From contig JAJCJJ010000002.1 of NCBI GenBank assembly GCA_020555865.1, forward strand, positions 186,001-250,000: 64,000 bases of DNA, read 5' to 3'. The first letter of the stretch is position 1, and each line of letters begins with the position of its first letter. The translations under genes were made by a program, and so were the position numbers. Below the pieces are notes generated by a model. The model saw only the letters and a list, made by a program, of their open reading frames with translations, did no database searches and was not told the origin of the DNA. The stretch is from a bacterium 210917-DFI.7.65. Its GTDB lineage: Bacteria; Bacillota; Clostridia; Oscillospirales; Oscillospiraceae. Positions 54,402 to 63,490 of the stretch are shown piece by piece.

Positions 54402-55292
54402 ATGCCAGACGGCATCCTGATTATTGACAAGCCTTCCGATTGGACTTCCATGGACGTATGCGCCAAACTCCGGGGAATCTTCCACGAAAAACGCATCGGC
54501 CACGGCGGGACGCTGGATCCCATGGCCACAGGCGTGCTGCCCGTGTTCATCGGCCGCGCCACCCGCGCCGTGGAATTTGCTGAAAAGAGCGACAAAGAAT
54601 ACGTTGCCTCGCTGCGCCTCGGGCAGGTCACCGACACCCAGGACAGCACCGGCACCGTGCTGGAAGAGCATCCTGTCCCCGCCGCCCCCGCAGCAGCTGT
54701 GGCCGCCCTTCTCCCCCATTTTACAGGGACAATCGACCAGATCCCCCCCATGTATTCCGCCATCAAAATTCACGGGCAGAAACTCTACCAGTTGGCGCGC
54801 AAAGGGCGGGAAGTGGAGCGCCCCGCCCGCCAGATTACGATCCGGGAACTGGAGCTGCTGGAACCGGCGCCCACCGGAGATCTCCGGCTACGGATACGCT
54901 GTTCCAAAGGCACCTATGTGCGCACCCTCTGTCATGATATCGGACAGGCTCTGGGCTGCGGCGCTGTTATGACCAACCTGCGCCGCACTATGGCCTGCGG
55001 TTTTACGCTGGAACAGGCAGTTCCTTTGAAGCAACTCTCCTCCTGCGCAACTCCCAGCGCCTTTCTTCTCCCCACAGAATCCCTGTTTCTCGATTATCCA
55101 AAAACCGTCCTGTCTCCAGCAGCGGAGAAAAAAGTGCGTAACGGCGCCGCAGCTCCCTGCTGTGGCCTGCCGTCCGGCGACTACCGGGCTTACAGTCAGA
55201 GCGGCGCTTTTCTGGCCCTGTGCCGCAGCGACGGAACAACCCTTACCACAATCAAAAGTTTTTTCCAAGTAGAAATGCAGCAAAGCAGGTGA
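54402..55292 (+). CDS. truB: tRNA pseudouridine-55 synthase TruB
   Basis: 296 aa. Catalytic Asp in GHGGTLDPMATGVLP; KEYVASLRLGQVTDTQD and GTYVRTLCHDIG blocks; short C-terminal PUA-like part. Makes pseudouridine in the T-loop. AGGAGG before ATG. About 150 bp after nrnA with no terminator. Confidence 0.95.
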   Translation: MPDGILIIDKPSDWTSMDVCAKLRGIFHEKRIGHGGTLDPMATGVLPVFIGRATRAVEFAEKSDKEYVASLRLGQVTDTQDSTGTVLEEHPVPAAPAAAVAALLPHFTGTIDQIPPMYSAIKIHGQKLYQLARKGREVERPARQITIRELELLEPAPTGDLRLRIRCSKGTYVRTLCHDIGQALGCGAVMTNLRRTMACGFTLEQAVPLKQLSSCATPSAFLLPTESLFLDYPKTVLSPAAEKKVRNGAAAPCCGLPSGDYRAYSQSGAFLALCRSDGTTLTTIKSFFQVEMQQSR

Positions 55293-55298
55293 ATTGAT

Positions 55299-56210
55299 TT
55301 GGAACAGACCAATGTTGCCCACCGCGCCATTGCGCTGGGCTTCTTCGACGGAATCCACCGCGGTCACGGTCAGCTGATGGAACGCGCCATCCTGCGGGCC
55401 GGAGAACTTGCTCTCCGCCCTGCGGTCTTTACCTTCGACCGGCATCCCAGCGACTTATACGCCGACACCCCCGTACAACTGATCAACTCCGCCCAGGACC
55501 GGGCCGATCTGATCCATCGGCTCTATGGGATCCGGGAAGTCATCTTTTCCCATTTTGACGAAGCCATGATGTGCATGCCCTGGGAAACGTTTCTCACAGA
55601 AATGCTCTACGGACAGTACGGTGCGCGTCATCTGGTCTGCGGGGAGGATTTCCATTTTGGCTATCGCGGCGAAGGCAATCCGTCAAAGTTGGCCGCAACC
55701 TGCAGAACGCTGGGTATCGGCTGCGACATTATTCCCCTGATGGAAATTGACGGCATCAAAGTGGGATCTACCTATATCCGCACGCTGCTGGCTGAAGGCG
55801 ACATGGAACGGGCCACGGAATTTTTGGGCCATCCCCACTGCCTGTCCCATACCGTGGAACACGGTAAACGGCTGGGCAGCTCCATCGGCATTCCCACGGT
55901 CAACCTGACCGTGCCGCCCCATGTGCTGACACCGGCGCACGGCGTTTATGCCACCCGTGTCCAGATTGGCGAAGCATCCTATATGGGCGTGACCAATGTG
56001 GGTGTTCGGCCCACAGTGGATCGCTCCACCCATGTCACGGTGGAAACTTTTATTCTGGATTTCAGCAGCGATCTGTACGGCCAGACACTGCGTGTAGATT
56101 TTTACAAACGCCTGCGGGCCGAACGAAAGTTTGCTTCTCTGGACGAGCTGAAAACTCAGATTCAGCGGGATATGGATTCCACCCGCTCTTTTTTCCAGAA
56201 GCATCCATAA
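55299..56210 (+). CDS. ribF: Bifunctional riboflavin kinase/FAD synthetase RibF
   Basis: 303 aa. Nucleotidyltransferase HxGH-type motif in FFDGIHRGHGQLM, adenylyl-transfer block STYIRTLLAEG; C-terminal riboflavin kinase (GIPTVNLTVPPHVLTPAHGVYATRV). TTG start 6 nt after truB. Last gene of the cluster before a terminator. Confidence 0.94.
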   Translation: MEQTNVAHRAIALGFFDGIHRGHGQLMERAILRAGELALRPAVFTFDRHPSDLYADTPVQLINSAQDRADLIHRLYGIREVIFSHFDEAMMCMPWETFLTEMLYGQYGARHLVCGEDFHFGYRGEGNPSKLAATCRTLGIGCDIIPLMEIDGIKVGSTYIRTLLAEGDMERATEFLGHPHCLSHTVEHGKRLGSSIGIPTVNLTVPPHVLTPAHGVYATRVQIGEASYMGVTNVGVRPTVDRSTHVTVETFILDFSSDLYGQTLRVDFYKRLRAERKFASLDELKTQIQRDMDSTRSFFQKHP

Positions 56211-56227
56211 CATTGTTTTTCCATGCA

Positions 56228-56267
56228 AAAAGCACTACCCATTGTAATAAATGGGCAGTGCTTTTCG
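56228..56267. terminator. Bidirectional terminator
   Basis: AAAAGCACTACCCATT pairs with AATGGGCAGTGCTTTT (one mismatch) across a 6-nt loop; between ribF and the KdpE-like gene. Confidence 0.85.
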
Positions 56268-56285
56268 ATTTGTTATCACTTTTGC

Positions 56286-57005
56286 TTACAAATTTACCTC
56301 ATCTTTCAGTTCTTCCACCAAACGGTATCCCACGCCCACTTCCGTGAGAATGTAACGCGGCTGCGCTGGGTTCTTCTCAATTTTACGGCGGATATTGGCC
56401 ACGTTCACCCGCAGAATCTGGTTATCCCGAGAACTGTACGGTCCCCACACGTTGCGGCAAATGTATTCATAGGTCAGCACGCGGCCCGCGTCTTTGCATA
56501 GCAGCGCCAGAATCTTGAACTCGATCTGTGTCAGATGCGTATCTTTACCAGCCACAGACACCACACGTTTGCCAAAATCCACCCGCAGATCGCCCACCTC
56601 AAATATATCGGACACCATACTGCCCTTGATCATCCGCTCCGTATAGCGCAGCGTGGCACGGATACGGGCCATCAGTTCGTCCGTACCGAAAGGCTTGACG
56701 ATATAATCTCCCGCGCCGGCATCCAATGCTTCCACCTTTTCCGCCTCCTGCCCACGGGCGGAAACGACAATCACCGGAGCGGCTGACCAGGTGCGAATGG
56801 TTTTCAGCACCTCCATGCCGTCCATATCCGGCAGCCCCAGATCCAATAAAATCAAATCCGGATTGTGGGAAGCAATCAATGTCAGTGCGCTGTGACCGTT
56901 CTCAGCCGTGACTACAGCATAATCATTGGAAATCAACAGCGTTGAAATCAGATTGCAGATGCTTGCTTCATCTTCAACGATCATAACCAAACGCTTGGTA
57001 CTCAT
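56286..57005 (-). CDS. KdpE-like response regulator
   Basis: 239 aa OmpR-family. Acidic pair IVEDEAS, phosphoacceptor Asp in LILLDLGLPDMDG, Lys in VKPFGTDE; winged helix ending YILTEVGVGYRLVEE. Strongly KdpE-like. Starts on the kinase stop as ATGA, with GGAGGAGAG upstream. No kdpFABC operon in this window. Confidence 0.9.
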   Translation of the reverse strand: MSTKRLVMIVEDEASICNLISTLLISNDYAVVTAENGHSALTLIASHNPDLILLDLGLPDMDGMEVLKTIRTWSAAPVIVVSARGQEAEKVEALDAGAGDYIVKPFGTDELMARIRATLRYTERMIKGSMVSDIFEVGDLRVDFGKRVVSVAGKDTHLTQIEFKILALLCKDAGRVLTYEYICRNVWGPYSSRDNQILRVNVANIRRKIEKNPAQPRYILTEVGVGYRLVEELKDEVNL

Positions 57006-58156
57006 GATTCTCTCTCCTCCGTTTGTCCAGCTCCCATAGGCAGCCAAAATCGAAATTCCGCGCCGCCGTCGATATGGTTTACTGCACTCAGCATACCCTT
57101 GTGAGCCAGCAGAATCGACATACAGACGGACAAGCCAATGCCCATCCCCCGCGTGGTGTCCGTGTCATGCAGAACGCCGCTGAACAGATTCGGCAGATCT
57201 TTCTCTGCAATCCCCACACCGTGATCGCGCACAGAAAACCAGCACCGATCCCCTTCCCGCCAAGCTGCCAATTCCACAGGCGCCTGCACACCGGAATGGC
57301 GCACTGCATTTTCCAGCAGGTTAATCAGCACCTGCTCAATCAACATTGCATCCATTGGTACCAACAGGATTTCTTCTGGTACCGTAACCGATACCTGCTG
57401 CTTGGGAAAACGCCGCCGAAACCGCGTGACTCCCTCTTCCAGCACTTCTTCCGCCAGTTCTTCCCGCTTATTCAGATGCACCGGCTCATCTCCCTGGAAC
57501 TTTGTTATGGAAAGAAGGTTTTCCACCATCTGAGATAGCCATAACGCCTCCTTGTGGATGTCCTCCGCCAGGTTCCGCCGTTCCTCCGGCTTCAGGCGCG
57601 CGTCGTTCATCAGCACAGAACTGGATCCTGCTACTGCCGTCAGTGGGGTGCGCAGGTCGTGGGATACCGCCCGCAGCAAATTGCCGTGCATCTTTTCCTT
57701 CGCCGCCTCCATTTCCGCCTCTGCGCGCTTTTCCTCCAGCTTTCGGTTGCGCTCGTACAGCTCCACTGTTTCCTGCTCGTGGCGGATCGCTTTCTCCGTT
57801 TCTCCCCGCAGCTGATAAGTAAGCACGCTCACCAATAGCGTCACCATTGTGAAACAGACAAAATCAATCGGATAGCCCACAATGTTCAGCGTAAAGTAAT
57901 TATAAGGATAGGTAAAAAAATAATTGATGGCAAAGGTGCTGGCAATGGAAGCCGCAATTCCATAATACATATGATATGTGATCCGGGAGATCACAACCAC
58001 AGCCAGCACAAATACCACCGGTGCATCGTTATCAATTCGTGTAAAATGCAGGATCGTGGCACAGATCGCGTAAGCCAGAAACAGCAGCGCCGCTGTCAGG
58101 ATCCAGCTGCACAGTGCGTTGTGCGTCTTCCATACCCGTCTGCACCGCTCTTTCAT
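57002..58156 (-). CDS. Short KdpD-like sensor histidine kinase (membrane plus kinase part only)
   Basis: 384 aa. Four helices in the DUF4118 region (about 15-120: YAICATILHFTRI.. VFVLAVVVISRITYHMYYG.. FTYPYNYFTLN), coiled linker (EKAIRHEQETVELYERNRKLEEKR), H-box AVSHDLRTPLTAVAGSS, N-box EQVLINLLENAVRHS, G-boxes GVGIAEKD and GMGIGLSVC. The N-terminal KdpD and Usp domains of full KdpD (about 500 residues) are absent, so it may sense a different signal from canonical K+/turgor. Confidence 0.9.
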   Translation of the reverse strand: MKERCRRVWKTHNALCSWILTAALLFLAYAICATILHFTRIDNDAPVVFVLAVVVISRITYHMYYGIAASIASTFAINYFFTYPYNYFTLNIVGYPIDFVCFTMVTLLVSVLTYQLRGETEKAIRHEQETVELYERNRKLEEKRAEAEMEAAKEKMHGNLLRAVSHDLRTPLTAVAGSSSVLMNDARLKPEERRNLAEDIHKEALWLSQMVENLLSITKFQGDEPVHLNKREELAEEVLEEGVTRFRRRFPKQQVSVTVPEEILLVPMDAMLIEQVLINLLENAVRHSGVQAPVELAAWREGDRCWFSVRDHGVGIAEKDLPNLFSGVLHDTDTTRGMGIGLSVCMSILLAHKGMLSAVNHIDGGAEFRFWLPMGAGQTEERES

Positions 58157-58209
58157 ACATGCTGCCCCTTTCTTGTCTTTTTCATTATACTCTAAGACGG
58201 CATAAATAT

Positions 58210-58237
58210 TTTATAAAATTCTGTCGAAGTTTGTAAA
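58210..58237 (-). promoter_or_regulatory. Promoter of the KdpDE-like operon
   Basis: Minus strand TTTACA (58232-58237), 16-bp spacer, TATAAA (58210-58215); a second TATAAT at about 58188-58193 lacks a good -35. Confidence 0.5.
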
Positions 58238-58259
58238 ATTTTTAACAAAGTTGGTGAGA

Positions 58260-58290
58260 AAAACGGATGCCCTTTTCGGGCATCCGTTTT
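58260..58290 (-). terminator. Terminator after atoE copy 1
   Basis: AAAACGGATGCCC pairs with GGGCATCCGTTTT across TTTTC (13-bp perfect stem). Confidence 0.85.
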
Positions 58291-58330
58291 GCGCGTGTGT
58301 ATAAAGAAATCGATACGTCCTCGACAATTA

Positions 58331-59707
58331 TTAGATAATCGCCCAAACCAGGAAGCCCAAGCAGACGATGATACCAACAACGATCAGCAAAGGCACCAGA
58401 TAACCCATGATATCGCGGGCTTTCAGACCTGCAATAGCCAGGGCAGGCAGTGCCCAGAAGGGCTGAATCAGGTTCGTCCAGCAGTCACCCCAGGCAATAC
58501 CCATGCCGCAGCGGGCTGCAGAAACGCCCATCTCTGCTGCAGCGGGCATCATGACGGGACCCTGAACGGCCCACTGGCCGCCGCCGGAAGGAACAAAGAA
58601 GTTCACGATACCGGCGCTCAGGAAGGTCAGCATCGGGAATGTCACATCGTTGGAAATGGCAACGAACGCATTGGCAATGATCGAAGCCAGGGATACGCCG
58701 TTCTCATTGGCACCCACCATCATACCCATAATACCGGCATAGAAGGGGAACTGCAGGATAATACCAGCAGCACTGGAAGCCGCATCGCCGATCGCATCGA
58801 TGTAGCGACGCAGGCTGCCATGGGCCAAAATACCCAGGAACATGAAAATAAAGTTGACAATGTTCAGCGTCAAGCCGGACAGAACATCGCCGCCGTTCAT
58901 CACGATCTTGGCAAAGTAATAAACAACATAAACCAAGCCTGCAATCCAAGTGATTGCCCACAGGACCTTGGACTGTTCGATCGCATCAGCAGGAACTTTC
59001 TTTTCGTAAGTACGGACTTCTTCTTCTTTCAACAAGGAAGGATCCACACAGATGGAGTGCTCTTTATCGGGCAGAACGGAAACCATGACCAGCGCACAGG
59101 CCGCGATCACCAGGACTACCAGCACCAAGTTCACCGGGAAGAAGATCGTTTCCGCAGTGGAAACCGTCATGGTAGCGTCCGTGGTATAGCCCACTGTTAC
59201 AAGTGCGCCAGGCGTTGTCAACTGCAGAGGAATGGAACCGGACAGACCAGCATGCCACATGCAGATGACGGAGTAAGCCGCGGCAATCAGAACACGGTAG
59301 TCGATTGTGGGAATCTTTCTGGCCACTTCTTTCGCCAGCAGAACGCCGGCAATCAGGCCAAAGCCCCAGTTCAGCCACATGCAGATACCGGAAATGATTA
59401 CTGTGACCAAAATACCCTGCTTAGGCGTATGAGCCAGACCGGCGCACGATTTCAGCAGCCGGTTCACCACAGGCGCCTGCGCCAGAGCAGAACCCAGCAC
59501 AACAACCAGGCACATTTGCATCGAGAAGCCCAGCAGCCCCCAGAAACCGCTGTCGCTGCCCCAATAAGACAAAACTTGCAGCGGGCCAACACCCGTGCCG
59601 ATCATCGCCGCAATAAAGACGACAATCGTCAAAACAATCGCAAACAGGAATGCATCCGGCAACCATCTTTCGATGATACGCACAGACAGATTGGTGATTG
59701 CTTTCAT
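58331..59707 (-). CDS. Short-chain fatty acid transporter, AtoE family (copy 1)
   Basis: 458 aa, about 12-13 helices. Matches the AtoE/TIGR00366 short-chain fatty acid transporter family (SGICMWLNWGFGLIAGVLLAKEVARKIP, VPSGGGQWAVQGPVMMPAAAEMGVS, WGDCWTNLIQPFWALPALAI as blocks). Copy 2 at 62023 has the same length and is highly similar. GGGGGG site 8 nt before ATG. Probably moves acetoacetate, butyrate or related acids, in step with the CoA-transferase between the copies. Confidence 0.92.
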   Translation of the reverse strand: MKAITNLSVRIIERWLPDAFLFAIVLTIVVFIAAMIGTGVGPLQVLSYWGSDSGFWGLLGFSMQMCLVVVLGSALAQAPVVNRLLKSCAGLAHTPKQGILVTVIISGICMWLNWGFGLIAGVLLAKEVARKIPTIDYRVLIAAAYSVICMWHAGLSGSIPLQLTTPGALVTVGYTTDATMTVSTAETIFFPVNLVLVVLVIAACALVMVSVLPDKEHSICVDPSLLKEEEVRTYEKKVPADAIEQSKVLWAITWIAGLVYVVYYFAKIVMNGGDVLSGLTLNIVNFIFMFLGILAHGSLRRYIDAIGDAASSAAGIILQFPFYAGIMGMMVGANENGVSLASIIANAFVAISNDVTFPMLTFLSAGIVNFFVPSGGGQWAVQGPVMMPAAAEMGVSAARCGMGIAWGDCWTNLIQPFWALPALAIAGLKARDIMGYLVPLLIVVGIIVCLGFLVWAII

Positions 59708-59763
59708 AAAATTTTACCCCCCTAATTTCTTTGACCTTATACACAACGCTATAACATGTATCT

Positions 59764-59797
59764 TATTTACCAGCTTTTTTCGCGATTGTCAAATCGC
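59764..59797 (-). promoter_or_regulatory. Promoter of atoE copy 1 with overlapping palindrome
   Basis: Minus strand TTGACA (59787-59792), 17-bp spacer, TAAATA (59764-59769). The -35 lies inside a perfect inverted repeat GCGATT-N4-AATCGC (59782-59797), a likely operator for a repressor. Confidence 0.6.
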
Positions 59798-59881
59798 ATT
59801 TTTTCCTCTTTTCTTTATTATTTTATCAATTTTATCCCTGAAAAATTAATTATTGAACAAATTGTAAACTTTTTAACCGGC

Positions 59882-59940
59882 TATTGCATCTTTATTCTCT
59901 TTTTATAAAAAATATATATATTTTTTATAAGTATGCAATA
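59882..59940. repeat. Nested palindromes upstream of atoE copy 1
   Basis: A perfect 28-bp AT palindrome at 59903-59930 (TTATAAAAAATATA and its mirror) lies inside an 8-bp inverted repeat TATTGCAT (59882-59889) / ATGCAATA (59933-59940). Between the CoA-transferase and atoE copy 1; nothing coding. Confidence 0.7.
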
Positions 59941-59963
59941 TACGGATATTTGTACGCAATAGT

Positions 59964-60000
59964 AAAACTCCACCCCGGCGCAATGCGCCAGGGCGGAGTT
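59964..60000 (-). terminator. Terminator after the CoA-transferase gene
   Basis: Minus strand AACTCCGCCC..GGGGTGGAGTT with an inner TGGCGC/GCGCC part, tail TTTTAC. Confidence 0.8.
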
Positions 60001-60030
60001 GAACCCCTTCGGAATGAGGGCCTGTTTTAT

Positions 60031-61356
60031 TCAGATCAAAATACCCTGCTTCTTTGCAGCGAAGGTCAGTTCATCCCTGAAATTCGGATGCGCAATGGAA
60101 ATCAAAGCCTTTGCCCGCTCCGACAGCGGCTTACCCCGCAGTTTTGCAATTCCAAATTCCGTAACGATGTAATCTACGTCGTTTTTGCTAGTTGTCACAA
60201 TCGCACCAGGTGTCAGGGTCGGCATGATTTTGCTGACCGTGCCGCCCTTGGCCGTAGACGGGAAAGCGATAAAGCTCATACCGCCGGGCGACTGCGTCGC
60301 GCCGCGGACATAATCCACCTGGCCGCCGCTGCCCGAAACATGTTTGGTACCGATGGATTCTGCACAGACCTGCCCATAAAAGTCCACTTCCAGCGCGGCA
60401 TTGATGGAAACAAAATTCGGATGCTGCGCAATCACGGCCGGATCATTGACATAATCCACCGGCAGTAGTTCAAACGCCGGATTATCGTCGATCAGATCAT
60501 AAATCCGCTGAGAGCCAAAAGCAAAGGTGGCCACCGTTTTTCCAGTGTGAATGGGCTTTTTACTGTTGTTCACCGCACCACACTCGATCAGCTCCACCAT
60601 GCTGTCCGTAAACATCTCCGTATGGATGCCCAGATCGTGCTTGTGCTTCAGTGCCAGTCCCACAGCATCCGGTACAGCGCCAATCCCCAGCTGCAGCGTC
60701 GCACCGTCGGGAATGCGCTCGGCAATCAAGCCGCCGATTGTCTTGCTGGTTTCATCGATCTCTGCTTTAGGCAGGCAGACCAAGGGCACATGATTTTCAT
60801 AAAGGCCATCGATCTGCGAAATATGTACCATCGGCGAATTCAAGGCTCTGGGCAAATTCTTATTGACTTCCACAATAATATGCTTTGCCTTGTGTAACAG
60901 CGCCTGCGATGCAGATCCCACTGTGCTCATACTGAAGTAGCCGTGCTTATCCATAGGAGACACCGCCGCTACAAAATAATCCACATCCACATATTGGGTG
61001 AACAGACTTGGAATGTCACGGTAATAACACGGCATCACGTCGGCCAGGCCATTGCTGACAGCCTTGCGAGCGCCGCCGCTGGAAAACCAGGAAACACCGG
61101 TGTATTTCCCCAGCAGCTCCGCATCCTGATACATTTCATAGGGATAAACGTCCAGCAGAATATGCTGTTTGACATTGGTCAAGCCCTTCTCTTTTACATG
61201 CTTTGCCACCGCATTCAGCAACGCTCCCGGCTGCGCCAAGGTAATGTCGCAGCAGAGTACGTCATTGGATTCAATCCGGCCGGCCAGTTCGTCCGCCGTT
61301 GCCAGCAGCTGCTTATACATTTTTTTATACTTTCTTACTGCCTCCAAATGATTCAC
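60031..61356 (-). CDS. Acyl-CoA:acetate CoA-transferase (butyryl-CoA or 4-hydroxybutyrate type)
   Basis: 441 aa. Class I-type CoA-transferase of the acetyl-CoA hydrolase/transferase family: GSGGQVDYVRGATQSPGG and the active-site Glu in QVCAESIGTKHVS; C-terminal IVTEFGIAKLRGKPLSERAKALI. It moves CoA between butyryl- or 4-hydroxybutyryl-CoA and acetate; which is not decided by sequence reading. GTG start (6 nt after AGGAG) is preferred over a later ATG. Flanked on both sides by AtoE-type transporters, so fatty acid exchange is the likely role. Confidence 0.9.
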   Translation of the reverse strand: MNHLEAVRKYKKMYKQLLATADELAGRIESNDVLCCDITLAQPGALLNAVAKHVKEKGLTNVKQHILLDVYPYEMYQDAELLGKYTGVSWFSSGGARKAVSNGLADVMPCYYRDIPSLFTQYVDVDYFVAAVSPMDKHGYFSMSTVGSASQALLHKAKHIIVEVNKNLPRALNSPMVHISQIDGLYENHVPLVCLPKAEIDETSKTIGGLIAERIPDGATLQLGIGAVPDAVGLALKHKHDLGIHTEMFTDSMVELIECGAVNNSKKPIHTGKTVATFAFGSQRIYDLIDDNPAFELLPVDYVNDPAVIAQHPNFVSINAALEVDFYGQVCAESIGTKHVSGSGGQVDYVRGATQSPGGMSFIAFPSTAKGGTVSKIMPTLTPGAIVTTSKNDVDYIVTEFGIAKLRGKPLSERAKALISIAHPNFRDELTFAAKKQGILI

Positions 61357-61402
61357 AATCCTCTCCTGTAAACTACGCCCACCAGCGTTTTGTATGGAAT
61401 TT

Positions 61403-61431
61403 ATTGTACCATACCGAACTCCAGCCCGCAA
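61403..61431 (-). promoter_or_regulatory. Promoter of the CoA-transferase gene
   Basis: Minus strand TTGCGG (61426-61431), 17-bp spacer, TACAAT (61403-61408). Confidence 0.6.
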
Positions 61432-61498
61432 TCCCCGATTCCGTTCTTTTCTTAGGAAGCAGCGGCCTGTTTTTGTTGCGGCACTGGCGCAGCCTCCT

Positions 61499-61618
61499 CT
61501 AAAATTCCCAGTTCTCTTTTGTGTTCCCGGCGTCAGGCAAGATGAAGCCCATACAGATCGTTCCATCGGGGCGCATCATAAGAGGCTCCACTTCTTCCTT
61601 GGCGGCGCTCTTTGACAC
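61499..61618 (-). CDS. Possible small ORF or gene remnant upstream of the CoA-transferase
   Basis: A 39-codon frame (GTG start) ending ILPDAGNTKENWEF and stop. An internal ATG pair 6 nt after GGAG would give 26 aa. The run of acidic and aromatic residues looks protein-like rather than random, but it is short and no family is recognised. Could be a decayed 3' end of another gene. Weak call. Confidence 0.25.
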   Translation of the reverse strand: MSKSAAKEEVEPLMMRPDGTICMGFILPDAGNTKENWEF

Positions 61619-61944
61619 TTACCGGCTAAATAATCAATCTGCATTCCATCTATCTGCTTATCCCTTACCCCCATAGTATTTCGCTCATGTGCATTTTTTC
61701 AATGCCACGCTATAGAGCACTGACCATCATTAGTTAGTTATCCTGCGTGTATGCCTGTCATAGATCATGAAGAATTTTAATGGACATACTTCTCTTTCGC
61801 TTTTGTATTAAAACCATTTGTGTCACGGATCTCTCTGCTTAAAGTACCTGATACTTCTATATTTTTTATATTCCTGAAAAATTGGTCTTCTATTTCATCC
61901 ATTGTCCCCAAATGGTACTGAGAACACTGAGGCGAATGCGTCCA
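61619..61944. other. Spacer without recognised feature
   Basis: About 325 bp of AT-rich sequence between the small ORF and the next terminator. Contains the CATTAGTTAGTTAT stretch near 61729, but nothing matching a promoter, RNA or gene with confidence. Confidence 0.4.
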
Positions 61945-61982
61945 AAAGAAAAAGAGAAGCGCCTAGGCGCTTCTCTTTTTTT
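61945..61982. terminator. Bidirectional terminator after atoE copy 2
   Basis: Palindrome AAAGAGAAGCGCC-TA-GGCGCTTCTCTTT (61951-61978) with A and T runs on both sides. Confidence 0.88.
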
Positions 61983-62022
61983 ACGTGCATATTCTGGTAG
62001 AGCAGCAACAGGCTTGCTGGTC

Positions 62023-63399
62023 TTATACTATAGCCCAGACCACAAAGCCCAAGCAGACGATAATGCCAACCACAACCGTCAAGACCACCAGATAGCCCAT
62101 AATATCGCGGGCTTTCAGGCCTGCAATGGCCAGGGCAGGCAGCGCCCAGAAAGGCTGGATCAGGTTCGTCCAGCAGTCACCCCAAGCAATACCCATGGCG
62201 CAACGGGAGGCAGAAACGCCCATCTCCGCTGCAGCGGGCATCATGGCAGGAGCCTGAACGGCCCACTGGCCGCCGCCGGAAGGAACAAAGAAGTTCACGA
62301 TACCGGCGCTCAGGAAAGTCAGCATCGGGAATGTCATGTTAGTGGAGATGGCCACAAATGCATCAGCGATGATCTGCGCCAAAGACACGCCCTGATCGTT
62401 TGCGCCCACCATCATGCCCATGATACCGGCATAGAAGGGGAACTGCAGGATAACGCCCGCCGCGCTGGAGGCGGAATCTCCGATGGCATCGATATAACGG
62501 CGCAGGCTGCCATGAGCCAGGATACCCAGGAACATGAAGATCATGTTGACGATATTCAGCGTCAGAGCAGACAACACGCTGTTGCCATTGGCGACGGTGT
62601 TATAGAAATAGTAGCCGATGTACACAAAACCCGCAATCCAGGTGATCGCCCACAGGATCTTGGACTGTTCCATGGCATCAGCGGGAACTTTCACTTCATA
62701 AGTGCGGACTTCCTCATCTTTCAGCAGAGCAGGATCCACAGTGATCGTATGCTCAGCATCCGGATGGGATGCGACCATGACAACAGCGCAGGCTGCAATG
62801 ACCAGAACCACCAGCACCAGGTTCACCGGGAAGAAGATCGTCTCCGCAGTAGAAACCGTCATGTTCATGTCTGTGGTGTAGCCCACCGCAGCCAAGGCGC
62901 CGGGCGTGGTGATCTGCAGCGGAATCGAACCAGACAGACCCGCGTGCCACATGCAGATGACGGAATAAGCAGAAGCGATCAGAACACGGTAGTCGATTGT
63001 GGGAATCTTTCTGGCCACTTCTTTCGCCAGCAGAACGCCGGCAATCAGGCCAAAGCCCCAGTTCAGCCACATGCAGATACCGGAAACGATAACCGTAACC
63101 AGGATACCCTGCTTAGGCGTGTGAGCCAGACCGGCACACTTTTTCAGCAGCCGGTTCACTACAGGCGCCTGCGCCAGAGCAGAACCCAGCACAACGACCA
63201 GGCACATCTGCATGGTAAATGCCAACAGGCCCCAGAAACCGCTGTCGCTGCCCCAATAAGACAGAACCCGCAGCGGGCCAACGCCCGTGCCGACCATCGC
63301 CGCAATAAAGACAACGATTGTCAGAATAATTGCAAACAGGAATGCATCCGGCAGCCATCTTTCAATGACACGCACAGACAGATTGGTGATTGCTTTCAT
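62023..63399 (-). CDS. Short-chain fatty acid transporter, AtoE family (copy 2)
   Basis: 458 aa, same length and nearly same sequence as copy 1; differences cluster in the central hydrophilic loop (HPDAEHTITVDPALLKDEE against LPDKEHSICVDPSLLKEEE) and a few helix positions. The first dozen codons and the ribosome-site region GGGGGGTAAAATTTT are identical in both copies. Own promoter and terminator, so independently expressed from copy 1. Confidence 0.92.
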   Translation of the reverse strand: MKAITNLSVRVIERWLPDAFLFAIILTIVVFIAAMVGTGVGPLRVLSYWGSDSGFWGLLAFTMQMCLVVVLGSALAQAPVVNRLLKKCAGLAHTPKQGILVTVIVSGICMWLNWGFGLIAGVLLAKEVARKIPTIDYRVLIASAYSVICMWHAGLSGSIPLQITTPGALAAVGYTTDMNMTVSTAETIFFPVNLVLVVLVIAACAVVMVASHPDAEHTITVDPALLKDEEVRTYEVKVPADAMEQSKILWAITWIAGFVYIGYYFYNTVANGNSVLSALTLNIVNMIFMFLGILAHGSLRRYIDAIGDSASSAAGVILQFPFYAGIMGMMVGANDQGVSLAQIIADAFVAISTNMTFPMLTFLSAGIVNFFVPSGGGQWAVQAPAMMPAAAEMGVSASRCAMGIAWGDCWTNLIQPFWALPALAIAGLKARDIMGYLVVLTVVVGIIVCLGFVVWAIV

Positions 63400-63490
63400 A
63401 AAATTTTACCCCCCTAAAAATACAATCCTTTCTCTACCAGCGCCGGTTTTCTCCGGCAAAATGTATGCACTCTGTAAACTTACAGCAGTA

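Noticed and set aside
59903..59930. 28-bp AT palindrome as a terminator
   Set aside because: Pure A/T stem, no GC clamp or U-tail; better seen as a protein site or sequence curiosity.
61725..61745. TTAGTTAGTTA stretch as a third GTTAG-type operator
   Set aside because: It lacks the CTAAC half-site at the right distance, so it does not match the two operators at 17686 and 17751.
61882..63417. 511-aa plus-strand frame opposite atoE copy 2 (and a 478-aa one opposite copy 1)
   Set aside because: Both are antisense mirrors of the AtoE genes; their similarity only reflects the duplication of the real genes.
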